NCBI GenBank assembly: GCA_022606425.2
Contig: JAHDVF020000413.1
Span: forward strand, 1 to 64,000
Source: Lepidostoma basale
Taxonomy: Eukaryota; Arthropoda; Insecta; Trichoptera; Lepidostomatidae
Length of the DNA stretch: 64,000 nucleotides
Reading direction: 5' to 3'
Shown here piece by piece: positions 38,221 to 49,800 of this stretch. Both the position numbers and the translations under genes were made by a program. The notes beneath the pieces were generated by a model. The model searched no databases. It saw only the letters and a list, made by a program, of their open reading frames with translations, and was not told the origin of the DNA. Numbering within the stretch: position 1 is the first letter of the stretch; each line of letters opens with the position of its first letter.

Positions 38221-38590
38221 CCTTGACTTACTCCTTTCTCCTTACATACTTTGTCTACTTTTAGTCTCCCAAGCTCCCATTCCCAATCATTTGCAAATTA
38301 ATCATTTATTAATTTCTATGTAAATTATGTTTATGTCAAGTTTTTTCGTTTATCTAAAGAATTTTGACAGGTGTAAAAATAAATCTTTCATTTGTTCCAA
38401 TGACAATTTGATTAATTCCTTAAATATTATTTTAATGTTCTTGCTGGTGTCGGTTTGTTTGAAGTGCCTAATTACAGCTAGTTAAAAGAACAGTGGATAC
38501 GTGGAACATAAATTAACTAGACAATATGTGCACCATCTATACTAGAGCCGTTTAGAACTGAGTCTTGAGGCCATAAATGTCAATAGAGAT

Positions 38591-39183
38591 AGGGATGGGA
38601 ACCGCGCCGGGACCGTTTTTTCAACGATCGATATACGATACAAACGACTATAATGATTTTGTAATGATATGTACGATGAGGCACTAATGATTGGTCTTTA
38701 AATTAAATAAATATATTCGTGTGTCACCACTCGTTGCGCACTATGGATAGTTTATTTTCTAACGTTGATTTGAAGAAATTACATGGCGATATTAGCCCAG
38801 TGATTCACAACGTATTCCTGTTTGTCAATGAATTGAAAAGTGATCCGGTTTCTCTTAATTTCAACAAACCACATGAAATGGCCGCGTTTATTTGTGGTGT
38901 GAGTAGAGCGACAGTGGACTTTAAAGGGCCACAATATGATCTACTTTGTTTCTTAACTTTCTTTCTGTGTTTATAGACGTATACAATTTTTTAAATTTAT
39001 CGGTTTATACTGGTTTTTTATTTAGTATCTTGTAGTCACAAATTTCATACGAATTTAAACGCACATAAAACCAGTAAATAAAGTTTAATATCAAAACTTT
39101 GTTAACTCGTTAAAGTTTATGAACAAGATACGATAATAAACGGTACTTATCGATATATTTATTTTATTGTTACGCCCATCCCT
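38591..39183. mobile_element. Inner non-autonomous DNA transposon with AGGGATGGG ends
   Basis: It begins AGGGATGGGAACCG and ends CGCCCATCCCT, so the termini are short inverted repeats. It lies inside the outer element at 38541-39270. It contains one open frame (38743-38976) that may be the first exon of a transposase. The length of 593 bp and the lack of a catalytic domain suggest a deleted, non-autonomous copy. No clear target duplication could be read. Confidence 0.55.
38743..38976 (+). CDS. Small hypothetical protein, possible transposase N-terminus
   Basis: A 77-residue frame from the ATG at 38743 (MDSLFSNVDLKK). Upstream in-frame triplets are not ATG. The middle reads NKPHEMAAFICGVSRATV, which has the shape of the helix-turn-helix segment in N-termini of insect DDE transposases. 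The tail (LLCFLTFFLCL) is hydrophobic and may be read-through into non-coding sequence. It lies wholly inside a small inverted-repeat transposon, so it is more likely a transposase remnant than a host gene. Confidence 0.3.
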   Translation: MDSLFSNVDLKKLHGDISPVIHNVFLFVNELKSDPVSLNFNKPHEMAAFICGVSRATVDFKGPQYDLLCFLTFFLCL

Positions 39184-39639
39184 AAACCGCTCCATAAGGC
39201 CCATAAGTGCAAGCGAGATAGACATAGGGAAATGATTTATGCCCCCGAGACCCCGATCATAGCGGCTACACTATAAAAATAACATTATGTGTTAAATTAT
39301 TTTTATTTCATATCATTGTACTCGTATTTTATATTTTTTGTGTTAGATTTAGTTTGTGGATGTTTTGCGATCGAATTGTGCGCGAGAGATGCCTATTGGT
39401 GGCGATGAGGTTCGCAACCCATCACACCGCATCTCCCGCGGGGCGAAAAGAGAAAAATAAAGTGTGAAAGTCCATTCTCTCTGCCTACCTTTTCGGGGAG
39501 ACGGCGTGATGGTTAGTTAGTTAGTTGGTTATAAATTATGTCTGTTCAAATGTATGTTTTATCTAAATTACTATTTTAATATCATCATTATGTATTCTTA
39601 TTTGTTAATGTTATTTATTAGTTCTTACGGATAAAAAAT

Positions 39640-39725
39640 AATTGTTAGGATTTATAACAATTAGCCCAGGATCATTTTTAAATTTAAATTTGAATTTTAT
39701 GCGTCTTTCTTTATTTAGTTTTTAT
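39640..39725 (+). repeat. Short dispersed repeat, also at 58358-58440
   Basis: ATAACAATTAGCCCAGG and CATTTTTAAATTTAAATT here match ATAACAAATAGCCCAGG and the same A/T string at 58358-58440. Both are plus-oriented. Family unknown. Confidence 0.55.
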
Positions 39726-39859
39726 TATATATTTACACCTGAAGATAGAGGTATCCTCCAAAACTTAAATTATAATAAACTAAGTTTTTTTTCAATTTCG
39801 TAAGTACTCGTATTTTATTAAATGTTTAAATAAAAACACTGTTATAAAACGTCACAAGT

Positions 39860-39936
39860 GATTATATTTCTTTCGAAATTGTCGCGACATCAGCTAGCGA
39901 AACAGCTGTCGCGATAATTGGGAAAGAAATATAATC
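39860..39936. repeat. Near-perfect 30-bp inverted repeat (small palindrome)
   Basis: The left arm GATTATATTTCTTTCGAAAT(TGTCGCGACA) at 39860-39889 is the reverse complement, with about three mismatches, of 39907-39936; the loop is 17 bases with AGCT on both sides. It could be a minimal fold-back MITE or a hairpin. No flanking duplication is evident. Confidence 0.7.
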
Positions 39937-39949
39937 CCTTAATCCGCAA

Positions 39950-40365
39950 GTCCACTGATCTGCAGTCCGAACTGTCCGTGTAAGCTGAATGTAGGCCTCT
40001 ATGATATGTGTATTCTTGTACCACTTGGAGAGCCGACCCATCGACGGTTACTGATCCCGGGATAATATGTTCATGACTTTCGTCTTGTCCAAATTCATCC
40101 CGAGACCCACTCGTCTGGATGCAGTGTTCAGTTCATCTAGCGTGCCTTCTAGCTCCCCAGCAGATTAACAATGCCATCCGCAAAACGAAGGAGGGAAACG
40201 TATTCGCCATTTATGTTGAGGCCACGTTTAGACCAGTCCAAAGTTTTAAATATATCTTCCAAAGCATAAGTGAACAGCTTCGGAGATATCACATCCCCTT
40301 GTCTGACTCCCCGTTGCAGCTCAATCGGTTTGGTCTTCTGGTTTTGAAACATGGCTATATAGAGG
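39950..40365 (-). pseudogene. LINE reverse transcriptase fragment
   Basis: The minus frame 40352-40149 reads ELQRGVRQGDVISPKLFTYAL and GLNINGEYVSLLRFADGIV, which are RT motifs 4-5 of insect non-LTR elements; the catalytic FADD is FADG here. The next block, in another frame, continues with a GMNLDKTKVMN-like stretch and VTVDGSALQVVQEYTYHRGL toward 39950. It is frameshifted and catalytically dead. Confidence 0.75.
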
Positions 40366-40380
40366 TGTCATTTTAAAAAG

Positions 40381-40833
40381 TTTCAATTTTGAAAAGAGTA
40401 ATTAGGGCCGCACATGAAAGCTTGAGTCGAGTATCGATGTCCTAACGTATTAGAGAAATTTGCCATTTTTCCACGAAGCTTTAATCAACCAATTCCATTC
40501 CGAGCCAATCGATGTCGGGTGCGTCTCTTTCTGATTTTGGTTGTATTATATTTAACTTCCTCGACAATTTCAAAATATTTTTCTAAGTAGGTAGTATTTC
40601 TTATATTATTTTGTAATTATTTAACCATATGTCAACACCGTATTTTTGAAACGTCAAAACATTGTGTTTTCGGCGGGCCGCGCAGTTCGTTTTGTACGAA
40701 TTTTCCTCGTCGATTTGTAAATAGTACGGAACGATGCTCATCGCTGTACAGCACGCAGCCAAGGACTTTCGGCTACCGCTCTGTCGAGTTCGCACAAAAC
40801 TGCCGAGTTTGTAGGTTGTGAAGTTTGGTTAGG
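40381..40833 (+). other. Upstream region of BRCA2
   Basis: This 450-bp stretch between the LINE relic and the BRCA2 start shows no further gene or recognised TE. It is AT-rich up to about 40660 and then GC-richer. No TATA box at a convincing place is seen; the promoter and 5' UTR presumably lie here. Confidence 0.4.
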
Positions 40834-43800
40834 ATGTCGCGCGGTCTCTACAAGAACTACAGCGGGGCCCGAGCGGCGCCATCGACCGACCCTTCGGAGG
40901 GAGCAGCGCGGCGGGCGCTATATTTGGAAATAAAAAGAAGACATGCCGCTGCGAGCGGCAGGGACATCAGCGCGAGCTCCGCCAGCGGCGATCATTCCAA
41001 CACCACGGTCAGCGAGATGTGTCGCGACCTGCTCAGGACCGAGCGGGATACTGCCCGATCGCCAACTTCCAGATCCAACTCTAAAACAAAAGGCGACTTT
41101 ATTCCGTTCAACAGTTTGGTGGCGGACGATTGCGGCTTCAGCGATTCTCAGTGGGGAAGCGACACGCAAGTTACGGCTTTGGTCGATCACGCCGATACCA
41201 TCTTGCGGCTGATGGACGCGATGACGACCGCGCCACACAGTTCTAGCCAAACAGAAAGAGAACACCACTTTCCGCCGGATTCCCGTTTCACGTCAACTTC
41301 TGACGCCTTATTCAGAGTTCCAGAAATGCCGAAACAGGAATCTGTAAATACCAAAAACATACATCATTTTGTCGGCTTTAAAACGGCCAACAACAAAGAT
41401 ATTGATATATCCGAGAGAGCTTTTAAGCAAAGTGAAAATATTTTTAAAAATTTGGAAAGCGAACAGCACGCAGAAAGTGCAAACAATTGTGTTTTACGTT
41501 CTCAAGATTTTGACGCGGAAGATTTACAGCTGCTATTGCAGCGAGAGCTTGAAGCGGATATTTCGTGCGGACAGGAGGTTAAGCCGGAAGAGAGAACCGA
41601 CGAGGATCGTAAGACAAGCGAAGACGTGTTAACAAATAATGAAACGTTCGTTATTGATAAAGATGCGCGGGTCCCCCCAGCCGGCAGCGACAGCAGCGGA
41701 GAGCGGAGCCCTATCCTCGTGTCCAGCCAGCGGGCCAGCGTATTCAACAGGGAACATTTGAAAGGAACAAAGGTCAAGGTGATCGGAAGACTTGCGAAAG
41801 AACAGCACGTGCTGGATTGGCTCTCCGAGAGTGAGAAATACAAACACTTTTGCCAAGAATCTGTTTCTTGTATGACTAGTACGCAGGATACACCGATAAA
41901 CAGACCTAACGCAGATCGGCAATATTCATCTTTCAATTATCCACTGAAGGATTCGGGCGCAGTTTCTTCGGAGCTTGCTAAGAAACCCATTCCCAACTGG
42001 ACCATCAATTCAAAAAAAAATGTTCTGGAACATTTCGGCATAGAGAATATCTCTCCGTTGTCTGATGACATCGCTAACTGCAAAACGGTGACTATCGTCC
42101 CAACTCAACAATCGTCAATTTCAAAATCAAAAAAGAAAAAGAAAAAAGTGTCCGCGACTCCGCTTTTAGATCGCGTGATAGAAATGGAGAGACTCCAACA
42201 AGAAAAGTCGAGTCTTCTTAACTCTAGAAAAAGGCGGAACTCTTCGCCCGTCGGATACAACCTTGATCTCGACATGTGCCAAGATGATGATGATGACGAT
42301 TTTGACCTGAGCTGCGGTGGGATTTTAAATTTTGATCGCAACGACAAGTCCAACAAATCAATTGCGGAAGGTGCAGACACCCAAAACTCGACTAAAAGAT
42401 CTTTAATGCAGGAAGACAAAGATTTATTAAGCATAACCGACAGTCAGTTTGTAGGTTTCTGCACGGGAAACAACCGCGCCATACCCATTTCAAAAACTGC
42501 TTTAGAATTCACTAAAACTTTATTCAAAGATGTGCGAGAAACAGGCGCGAATGAAATTCCGGAACCGTCCACTTCTAGTTTCAAGTTTCCAGGGTTCAGT
42601 ACGGCTAATAATAAAGTTATTCCCGTATCGGAAAGCTCCCTATCCAAAGTTCGGGACATGTTTGAAAGTTCAGATAGAGGAACGAAAGAGGACGTAAATG
42701 GCTCAAAAGTTTGTGGATTCAGTACAGCGTCACATAAACATAAAATAGTCGGAAGCTTGTTTAAAGACATTGATTCGGATCGCGGACAAGATGCCGGCAC
42801 AGCTGTGGCATTCGGTGGATTCACGACAGCCAATCAAAAGAAAGTTCCAGTTTCGGGAGAGGCACTAGCGCAAGCTAAGAAGATTTTCGAGGACCTGGAC
42901 AGTCGCGAAAAGGAGAACAATGACGATGCAAGGTCTGCTCCCACTCGTAGAAAGTTGGACTTTGATTCTAATAGGGAATGCAGGCTTGCCGAGAAGTCAG
43001 CCATTCGAGGGGTGCTGGGGAGCGTACTTCCCGCCAGCAAGAGGAAGCGAATCTACGAAGCTTCTTCCAAATTCCAATCTGAATGTGATCTGGGAAACTT
43101 AACGCAAGAAATTTCCGAGAGCGCGAAAGCTATCATGGAAGACGAGAATTCAATCTTGAATATAAATGAGCCCGAGCGATCTTCGAGCCCCATTTTGAAT
43201 ACCCGTCGTAAGAATAAACCGGCAAAGTCATTTGTGACGCCATTCAAAAATACAGCACAAAAAAATACACCTACTCCCATTAATAAAAAGCCTAAAATGT
43301 CGAAAGAAAATATACCTTCAAATAAAAATCCGTTTGTTTATTTTACTGAAATTGAAATTGGTAATCTTCTTAAAGAAAAAGAAGAGAGAGGGAACAATGT
43401 GATTACCCTTGCGGATCTGAAGAAGACGTCGCAAGCCTCGGATCACACTGCCCTGGAATCGGAGGTATTGAACTTGACTCCGGATAATTTTCAACACTTT
43501 GTCTTCACTGACCACCGCTTGGATATCCCCGTCTCGGACAAGCGGTACACCGTGCAGGACGTCTCGCAGACGTTTCTCTTCAATAAGGACGTGTTCTTCG
43601 AGCTGGTCCCCAAGGGGTGGATCATGAACCACCTGAAATGGATAATCTGGAAGCTGGCTTCGTACGAGCGTAATTACAATTTGAGCGCTCTACGCGTATC
43701 CGAGGTTCTGAAGCAGTTGAAGTATCGCTATGACAGGGAACTGGACAAAGCCCAGAGACCTGTCTTGAAGAAGATCCTAGAAATGGACGAGGCGGCCTGC

Positions 43801-46800
43801 AGGAAGATGGTTCTCTGCGTTTCCAAGATCATTCCGTTGCCACCACAAGATGACGGGTGAGTGTTAACCATCACGCCGTCTCTCCGAAGGGGTGGGCAGA
43901 AAGAATGGACTGCCACACTTTTCTTTCCTGACATATTTCTCTCGCATCCTCAACATTCATACATCGTGTCATGCCCGCGCGTTGATTTCTCTGACTCCTC
44001 ACATGGCCTCCTCACATGATATCTCATTTTTTATACTTTCATCCATCTTCTGCCAGATCCAAGTTTCACTTGCCCTAGAATTCAACCCGACACTATAAAT
44101 TAAGAATCTTTTTCCTCCCTAGTGCAGCGACGACCTCGTTCCAGCATTCTAAATTTGAACTGGAGCTCACCGACGGCTGGTACGGCGTTACAGCCACCGT
44201 AGACACAATCCTGTGCTCTGCCGTGATGAGAGGAAAGATCCGGGTGGGCACCAAGCTGGTGGTCTCCGGGGCGGAACTGCTGAACTGCGGGGAGGGGAAG
44301 TCGCCTCTGGAGGTGGGTGGAACTCATTATTCATTCATTCCATATAAATACGGTGAGTCTTACTTGTCATGTGAAACACTCGTTAAGCCCTACTATTTTC
44401 CCATATCATCATCATCATCAGCCGTCTGTCACCCACTGCTGAATGTAGGCCTCTCCCAAAGCCCGCCCCTCCCATCCATCCATGTCCAGCAATCCTCTTC
44501 AGATCGTCGGTCCAGCGGGCAGGGGGACGTCCAACTCTACGGAATCCTGTACGCGGTCTCCACTCCAGAACCCGTCTTCCCCATCGGCTGTCGGTTCTCC
44601 GACAGATATGGCCAGCCCGCTGCCACTTCTGCCCGCCTATCCGCAGAGCCACCTCAGTCACCTTGGTTTGTTGTTTGTTGTTTCCTATATAAACAACAAC
44701 AAACTATTCCTTCGACTTCTAACATGACCAACCCAGCCTGCATCGCTCAGGGCGCACTAGACTGGTCGGAAAGAGGTTAAAGCAGCAGTCAGCAGTGTGA
44801 CAGGACATAGGTAAAAAGAAGAAAGGGTCACTAAGATAGTCTGTGTGTCTGCTGCAGGATATATCCCTTGTGCGGCTGTGCATACACGCCAACAGCACGG
44901 CGCTGGCCCCCGCCGCACACAAGCTGGGGCGGTGTGGCGGGGTGCTGCGGCGCGGGGCCACGGCGCTGCGCGTGGGCGGAGGCCCGGCCCCCGCGCTGCG
45001 CATCATGCCCCTCGTCCTCTACCCGCCTCTTCATGCCGAGCGCATGCCTAATGGTGACACCGGTTAGTCTACTCCCTCTTATGTTTAACTAATTAAATGA
45101 GATCACTAAGAAGAATGTGCGGGAAAATGTTGTATGATAGAATACCGAACGATGAAATAAGAAAGAAATGTAAGGCAGATGACTGCATCATGAATAAAAT
45201 TAAAAAAGGATCCTTGAGATGGTTTGGACATATGGAACGAATGGATGAGAGTAGAATGGTTAAAAAGTTGTACACAAGCAGCAGCGTGAGTGGGAAAAGA
45301 AGCCGAGGACGACCGAGGAAAACATGGCATGACCAAATTAATCAATTACTAAAAGGGCGGCCACATTCAAAGTTGGAATAATCGACGTGCATGCATGGTA
45401 CGATGTATGAATGTAGAGGAAGCCCGAGAGGTATGCCAGGACAGGCCATTGTGGTGATCCATCCTCTCTGCCTACCCCTCCGGCGAAATGGCGTGATGGT
45501 TAGTTAGTTAGTTAGTAACTAACTAACCATCACGCCGTCTCCGAAGGGGTAGGCAGAAAGAATGGACTGCCACACTTTTCTTTCCTGACATATTTCTCTC
45601 GATTCCTCAACATTTGTACGGGACGTACGAATACGTCCACGCAATATTTTTATTTAGGCCGCTGGGTGCTGCTCGTCTCCGATGTAGTCCACGGGGATAA
45701 GGGCGTGATAGTACTCCGTGCTGCCTTCGTACCGAAAACAGAGTTTTGTTTCAAGCAGGCGATCGGTATGGAGTGAAGTCTGCCATGATATGGTGTGGCA
45801 GATAGCTCTATTGCCTTGAGAAAGGCTCTTTGTTAATGTGCTCTTGGCAAGCTCAAAGCGTGCACTGAATTGCAATGTCCGGCGTTTGCCTACTTATACT
45901 GTTTGCCGGCGGCGACCCCGGTAGCAGTGCCATCTAGCAGCACTTTCGCAAAGCTACTAGGCCTCGCCGCGCAGCGCTACTACCCACCTTTTCCCGCCCC
46001 ACACCTCGACCGTTTGCATTTCACTCCTTCCCGACCGCCTCGTTTATTAACCCATAATGAAATCAATATAAAAGTCTTCCATACTAAGTACAATGAGTAG
46101 CGACTTTAAAACCGTGCGCTAAGAAATGGGCTTTGGCACGGAGATAATTTTGAGACTGGCCGAAAGTGAACACCGAGACCCCGTGTGTCCTCTCTCGCAC
46201 ATTAAAATGAAATGAGGTGATCCTGTTCCAGTGACGAGGTCCGACCGCATGGAGCAGGTGGAGTCCGCGCGGCGGCAGCAGCAGGCGCAGGCGAGGCTGG
46301 AGGAGCTGTACGCGCTGGCCGGGGAGGAGGTCCTCACGCAGACCCAGGCCACGGACCCGGAGGACGAGGGCCAGTACATCCTCCAGAACATGGAGGCTGC
46401 CTGCGATCCGGCAGACTTCATTGTAAATACTTCTTCTTCAGCCTGTTGCCGTCCACTCCCTTCTAGTCTCCATTAATTTGAAATGTTCCCTTTTGTAGAA
46501 CCATCTCTCTTCGGAGGAACGTCGGTTGCTGGAGGCGGCCGTCTCGCAGCGGAAGGAAGCAATCCGGCAGCGCATCGAGGAGCGCGTGAGGCGGATGGTG
46601 GAGGCGGCGGGCGAGCAGCCCCGGCGCGTGGTGACCATCCTCAAAGTGCGGGCGCTGGCGCTGGAGGAAGTGAGGGGCCGGTCGCGGGCCACGCCGCTGC
46701 TGCTCACCGTGTGGCGCCCCGGCCCCGCCACCCAGCAGCTCTTCTCCTCCAAGGACGTGCTCCTGGACATGTTCCGGGCCGTGCCCACCTGCACCAGGTA

Positions 46801-49800
46801 CCGTACTGATACAGATATTTCCAGAACTCGGCCGTGCTGGAGGCTGTTCGGTTTTATTGTCCCGGATAGATATCTCCTACAGCGACAGCATAGATTGTTT
46901 TACCTACCGGCCGTCAGAACCAACCTGCCTCTGGTGACACCGGTGGGAAGAGCAATTACTGAACGCGGTCTCCTCGGAGATCGACGTTTTTCATATTAGT
47001 GAAAGTACGTTCAGAAGGCAAATACTCTTAATTCTGGAGAGTATCCTGTCTTTCTAATGTCGAACCATCCGAACCAAGTAGAAATACTTACGTACTAAAT
47101 ACAAAGAGCAGCGACGTTAAAACTGTGCGCTAAGAAATGGGCTTTGGCACGGAGAAAATTTCGAGACTGGCCGAAAGTGAACACCGAGACCCCTGTGTAC
47201 CCTCTCTCGCTCACACACAGCTTGCAGTCCCCTCTCTCCGCCCGTTACACCATTCTATCCGCACACAATTTCGCATATAAACATAAAAATTGACAAACAG
47301 TAAAGACAACCCAGGGAACAAGAAAAACAAGAAATCTGTATTTGATACAACCACTGAGAAATAGAGATAGACCGAGGAAAACGTGGCACCATCAAATATG
47401 AAATTCGGCACGTGAGTAATGGGAGAAATGGACGTGCGTGCATGATACGATGTATGAATGTAGAGGAGCGAGAAAGATATGTCAAGATAGAACAATGTGG
47501 CAGTCCTTCTTTCTGCCTACCCCTTCGGAGAGACAGCGTTATGGTTAGTCAGTTAGTTAATAGAGACATCCTCCCCTCGTTTCCTCAACATCCATACATC
47601 GTATCATGCACTCACGTTGATTTGATCGTGTCACGTGTTTCTGTTTTAAATTTTCTAATCCCAAGGATTTAAATCAATGATATTAGAATTTATTTTTACA
47701 ATCTTCAATGTGAGCAGAAAATAGCTCATTATTATGAAGAAAGAATCTGGTCGTGTCCAGGCTTGAACCCAAGTCCCCTGGATCAGGAGCCGAGCGTTCT
47801 ATCCCCTGCCTTGTTTGTTAACTATAAAGTTTTTTTATACTAGTATAATTATTATTTTATATCCCCTTTTTTCAGGAAGGGAGATCTGAACATGTCGGCC
47901 AACACCAAGACTATCTTCAAAGAAATCAAAAATCGCAAATTCTTGGACAAATTTAATCTCCTGCAAATGTTTGCGCGCAAGTGCACTTCCATCCGCGATG
48001 CCAACTACGCCTCCTTCTCCCCGCTCTTCAACGAGGCCGACACCGTGGGGCTGGTCTTCCACATAGAGCCCCCCGTGCTGGCGCGGCAGAGCGTCCAAAC
48101 GGCATATCTCACGGACGAGAACATGAACTTCCTCGCCGTCAACTTCTGGGGCGGGATCCGGAGGTTCGGCTTCGAGAGGTGCGTGGAGGTCGGCGCGACG
48201 GTGGCGTGCTGCAGTCTGCAGCACCGGCCCAGCACGCCCAAGAAGCGCATACGCACTCTGTACGCCACGGACCTTTCCACGTTCACGCAACGACCTAAAG
48301 ATAAACACATCCGAGATTTTTACAGCGGCTTCGAGAGCCGTTTGAAACGCGTACATTTAAAAAATCTGTTGGAGAAGTGTTGCGCCGTGTTGAAGGCCAT
48401 CAATAGTCCTACTAAGGTAATAGCAAGGGGGTCCGACCTCTCCGCCAGCTCAGCCGGCGGCGTGTTGAACAAATCTAATTTGGGAGCGAGCAGTATCTCG
48501 GAGCAAGACTTCAATGACGACAGTCTCACGGGACTCCAGTCCATATTTGATCAAATGGATGGAAATTTATCCGCAAATGTAAGTATTTCTTCCTTTTTTG
48601 TAGCACATTGTTATCGAAAGTTACATCAGGACACTTGAAGAAGAAGAAATTGGGAATGCTATGATCCTCGACTTCGTAACATTTAGGTCACTAATTTGCT
48701 ACGTGCTCTGCGATTGAAGGAATCTGAACTATTCCCTAAAATGGTTCTTGCTAGTTTAACTCCCTCGCCCACGCCCGTAAGTGAGGTTTTTATGGGACAA
48801 ATAAAGGAAAAGTTTGAAAGTATGGACTGCCGCACTTTTCTTTCCCGACATATTCCTCTCGATTCCTCAACATTCATACATCGTGTCATGTACGCGCGTC
48901 CATTTCTCTGAGTCCTCACATTGCCGACATTCAATATTTGATTTATTTGATCGTGCCACGTTTTCCTCGGTCTTCCTTTATTTCTGGTTCCATTTACATC
49001 GTTAACATATCTTTTTTTACCATTCTATCTTCATTCATTCTTTCCATATGTCCAAACCATCTTAATGAATCTTTCATAATTTTGTTCATAACACCATCAT
49101 TCGCACCGGATTATATTTTCATTCGACACTCTATCATACACAAAGTATCCACACATTCGTCTAAGAGATCAGTTTATTTATTCACTTAAGATATAACAAA
49201 CATAATAACAGTTGAAGGCATCTATTTGAGAAAGGGTAAAGAATCAGGAACGCAAGAGAGATGGTTCAACTTTAGGAAGACAAGGTACTCTCTAAAGTTA
49301 TTACCCACTGTAGTCAAGCCATCCGAATGTCGTCCATTTGGTTTTGACTGACATTTATTGTTAACAAGATTATTTTTAATAATATGTAACATGACAAAGT
49401 CTCTCTCCAGGAAATTCCTAATAGTCTTCTATAGGACCACATCTCAATAGCCTCCAGTCTCCGCTTATCTCTTTTGGATAGGCACCATGTCTCGCAGCCG
49501 TACATCAAGACACTCCATACATAGGTCTTGATGAGGAGTATTCTCAGTTTTAGGTCTATATTATTCGATTCTATTATCAATTACAATCTAACACATTATT
49601 ACCTTGTTCCAGATGTCTTCGGAAGCCGAGAGAAAATGTAAAAAACTGAAGATGTACGGAGAAGCTCCACCCCTCCCTTCCATATTCCTCAACACCTCGG
49701 ATCTTTCTAAGAAAGACTTTGTTCCCCCGGCTATCGATGCGCCAGGCTGTGGGAATCCAGGAGCCAAAGACACCACCGATTCCTCCACTAAAGACAATCA

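Larger units (their letters stand above)
38541..39270. mobile_element. Outer DNA transposon with imperfect TIRs, CTAT target duplication
   Basis: The ends are ACTAGAGCCGTTTAGAACTG and, reverse-complemented, TGTAGCCGCTATGATCGGGG; similarity continues through GTCT and GCATAAAT for about 40 bp. CTAT flanks both sides (38537-38540 and 39271-39274), consistent with a target-site duplication, and the paralogous site near 54890 has no insertion. A second element (38591-39183) is nested in it. Confidence 0.6.
38310..39530 (+). repeat. Dispersed element copy 1, interrupted by nested insertions
   Basis: The parts 38310-38540 and 39271-39530 match 54560-55162 in order (landmarks GAATTTTGACAGGTGTAAA, CAATATGTGCACC, GAGATGCCTATTGGTGGCGA, CACACCGC, GACGGCGTGATGGTTAGTTAG). 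It ends in the same (TTAG)n tail as the LINE fragments of this window, so it is probably a SINE or LINE 3' portion. In this copy 38541-39270 is an insertion absent from the other copy. A GGTTCGCAACCC string resembles a Pol III B box; this is weak. Confidence 0.8.

Noticed and set aside
40825..40833. TTG at 40825 as BRCA2 start
   Set aside because: It is only an in-frame extension; the ATG at 40834 has an acceptable context and is the first ATG.
41502..43632. Antisense frames over BRCA2 exon 1 (up to 144 residues)
   Set aside because: Shadows of the strongly supported BRCA2 frame.
43857..43860. BRCA2 ending at the TGA at 43858 as a 1011-residue protein
   Set aside because: A GTGAGT donor overlaps it and the OB domains continue in phase downstream.
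44124..44134. Alternative exon 2 acceptor after TGCAG
   Set aside because: It would put the OB1 exon out of frame and give a stop within a few codons; the cut after CCCTAG keeps ELTDGWYGV in frame.
44831..45092. Several overlapping 60-95 residue frames around BRCA2 exon 3
   Set aside because: The high GC content opens all frames; only the frame continuing OB1 ([14 protein letters not shown]) fits the gene.
48415..48421. AAGGTAATA at 48413-48421 as the BRCA2 exon 6 donor
   Set aside because: The frame stays open and codon-like to the better donor AATGTAAGT at 48576, and the phases of the next exons fit.
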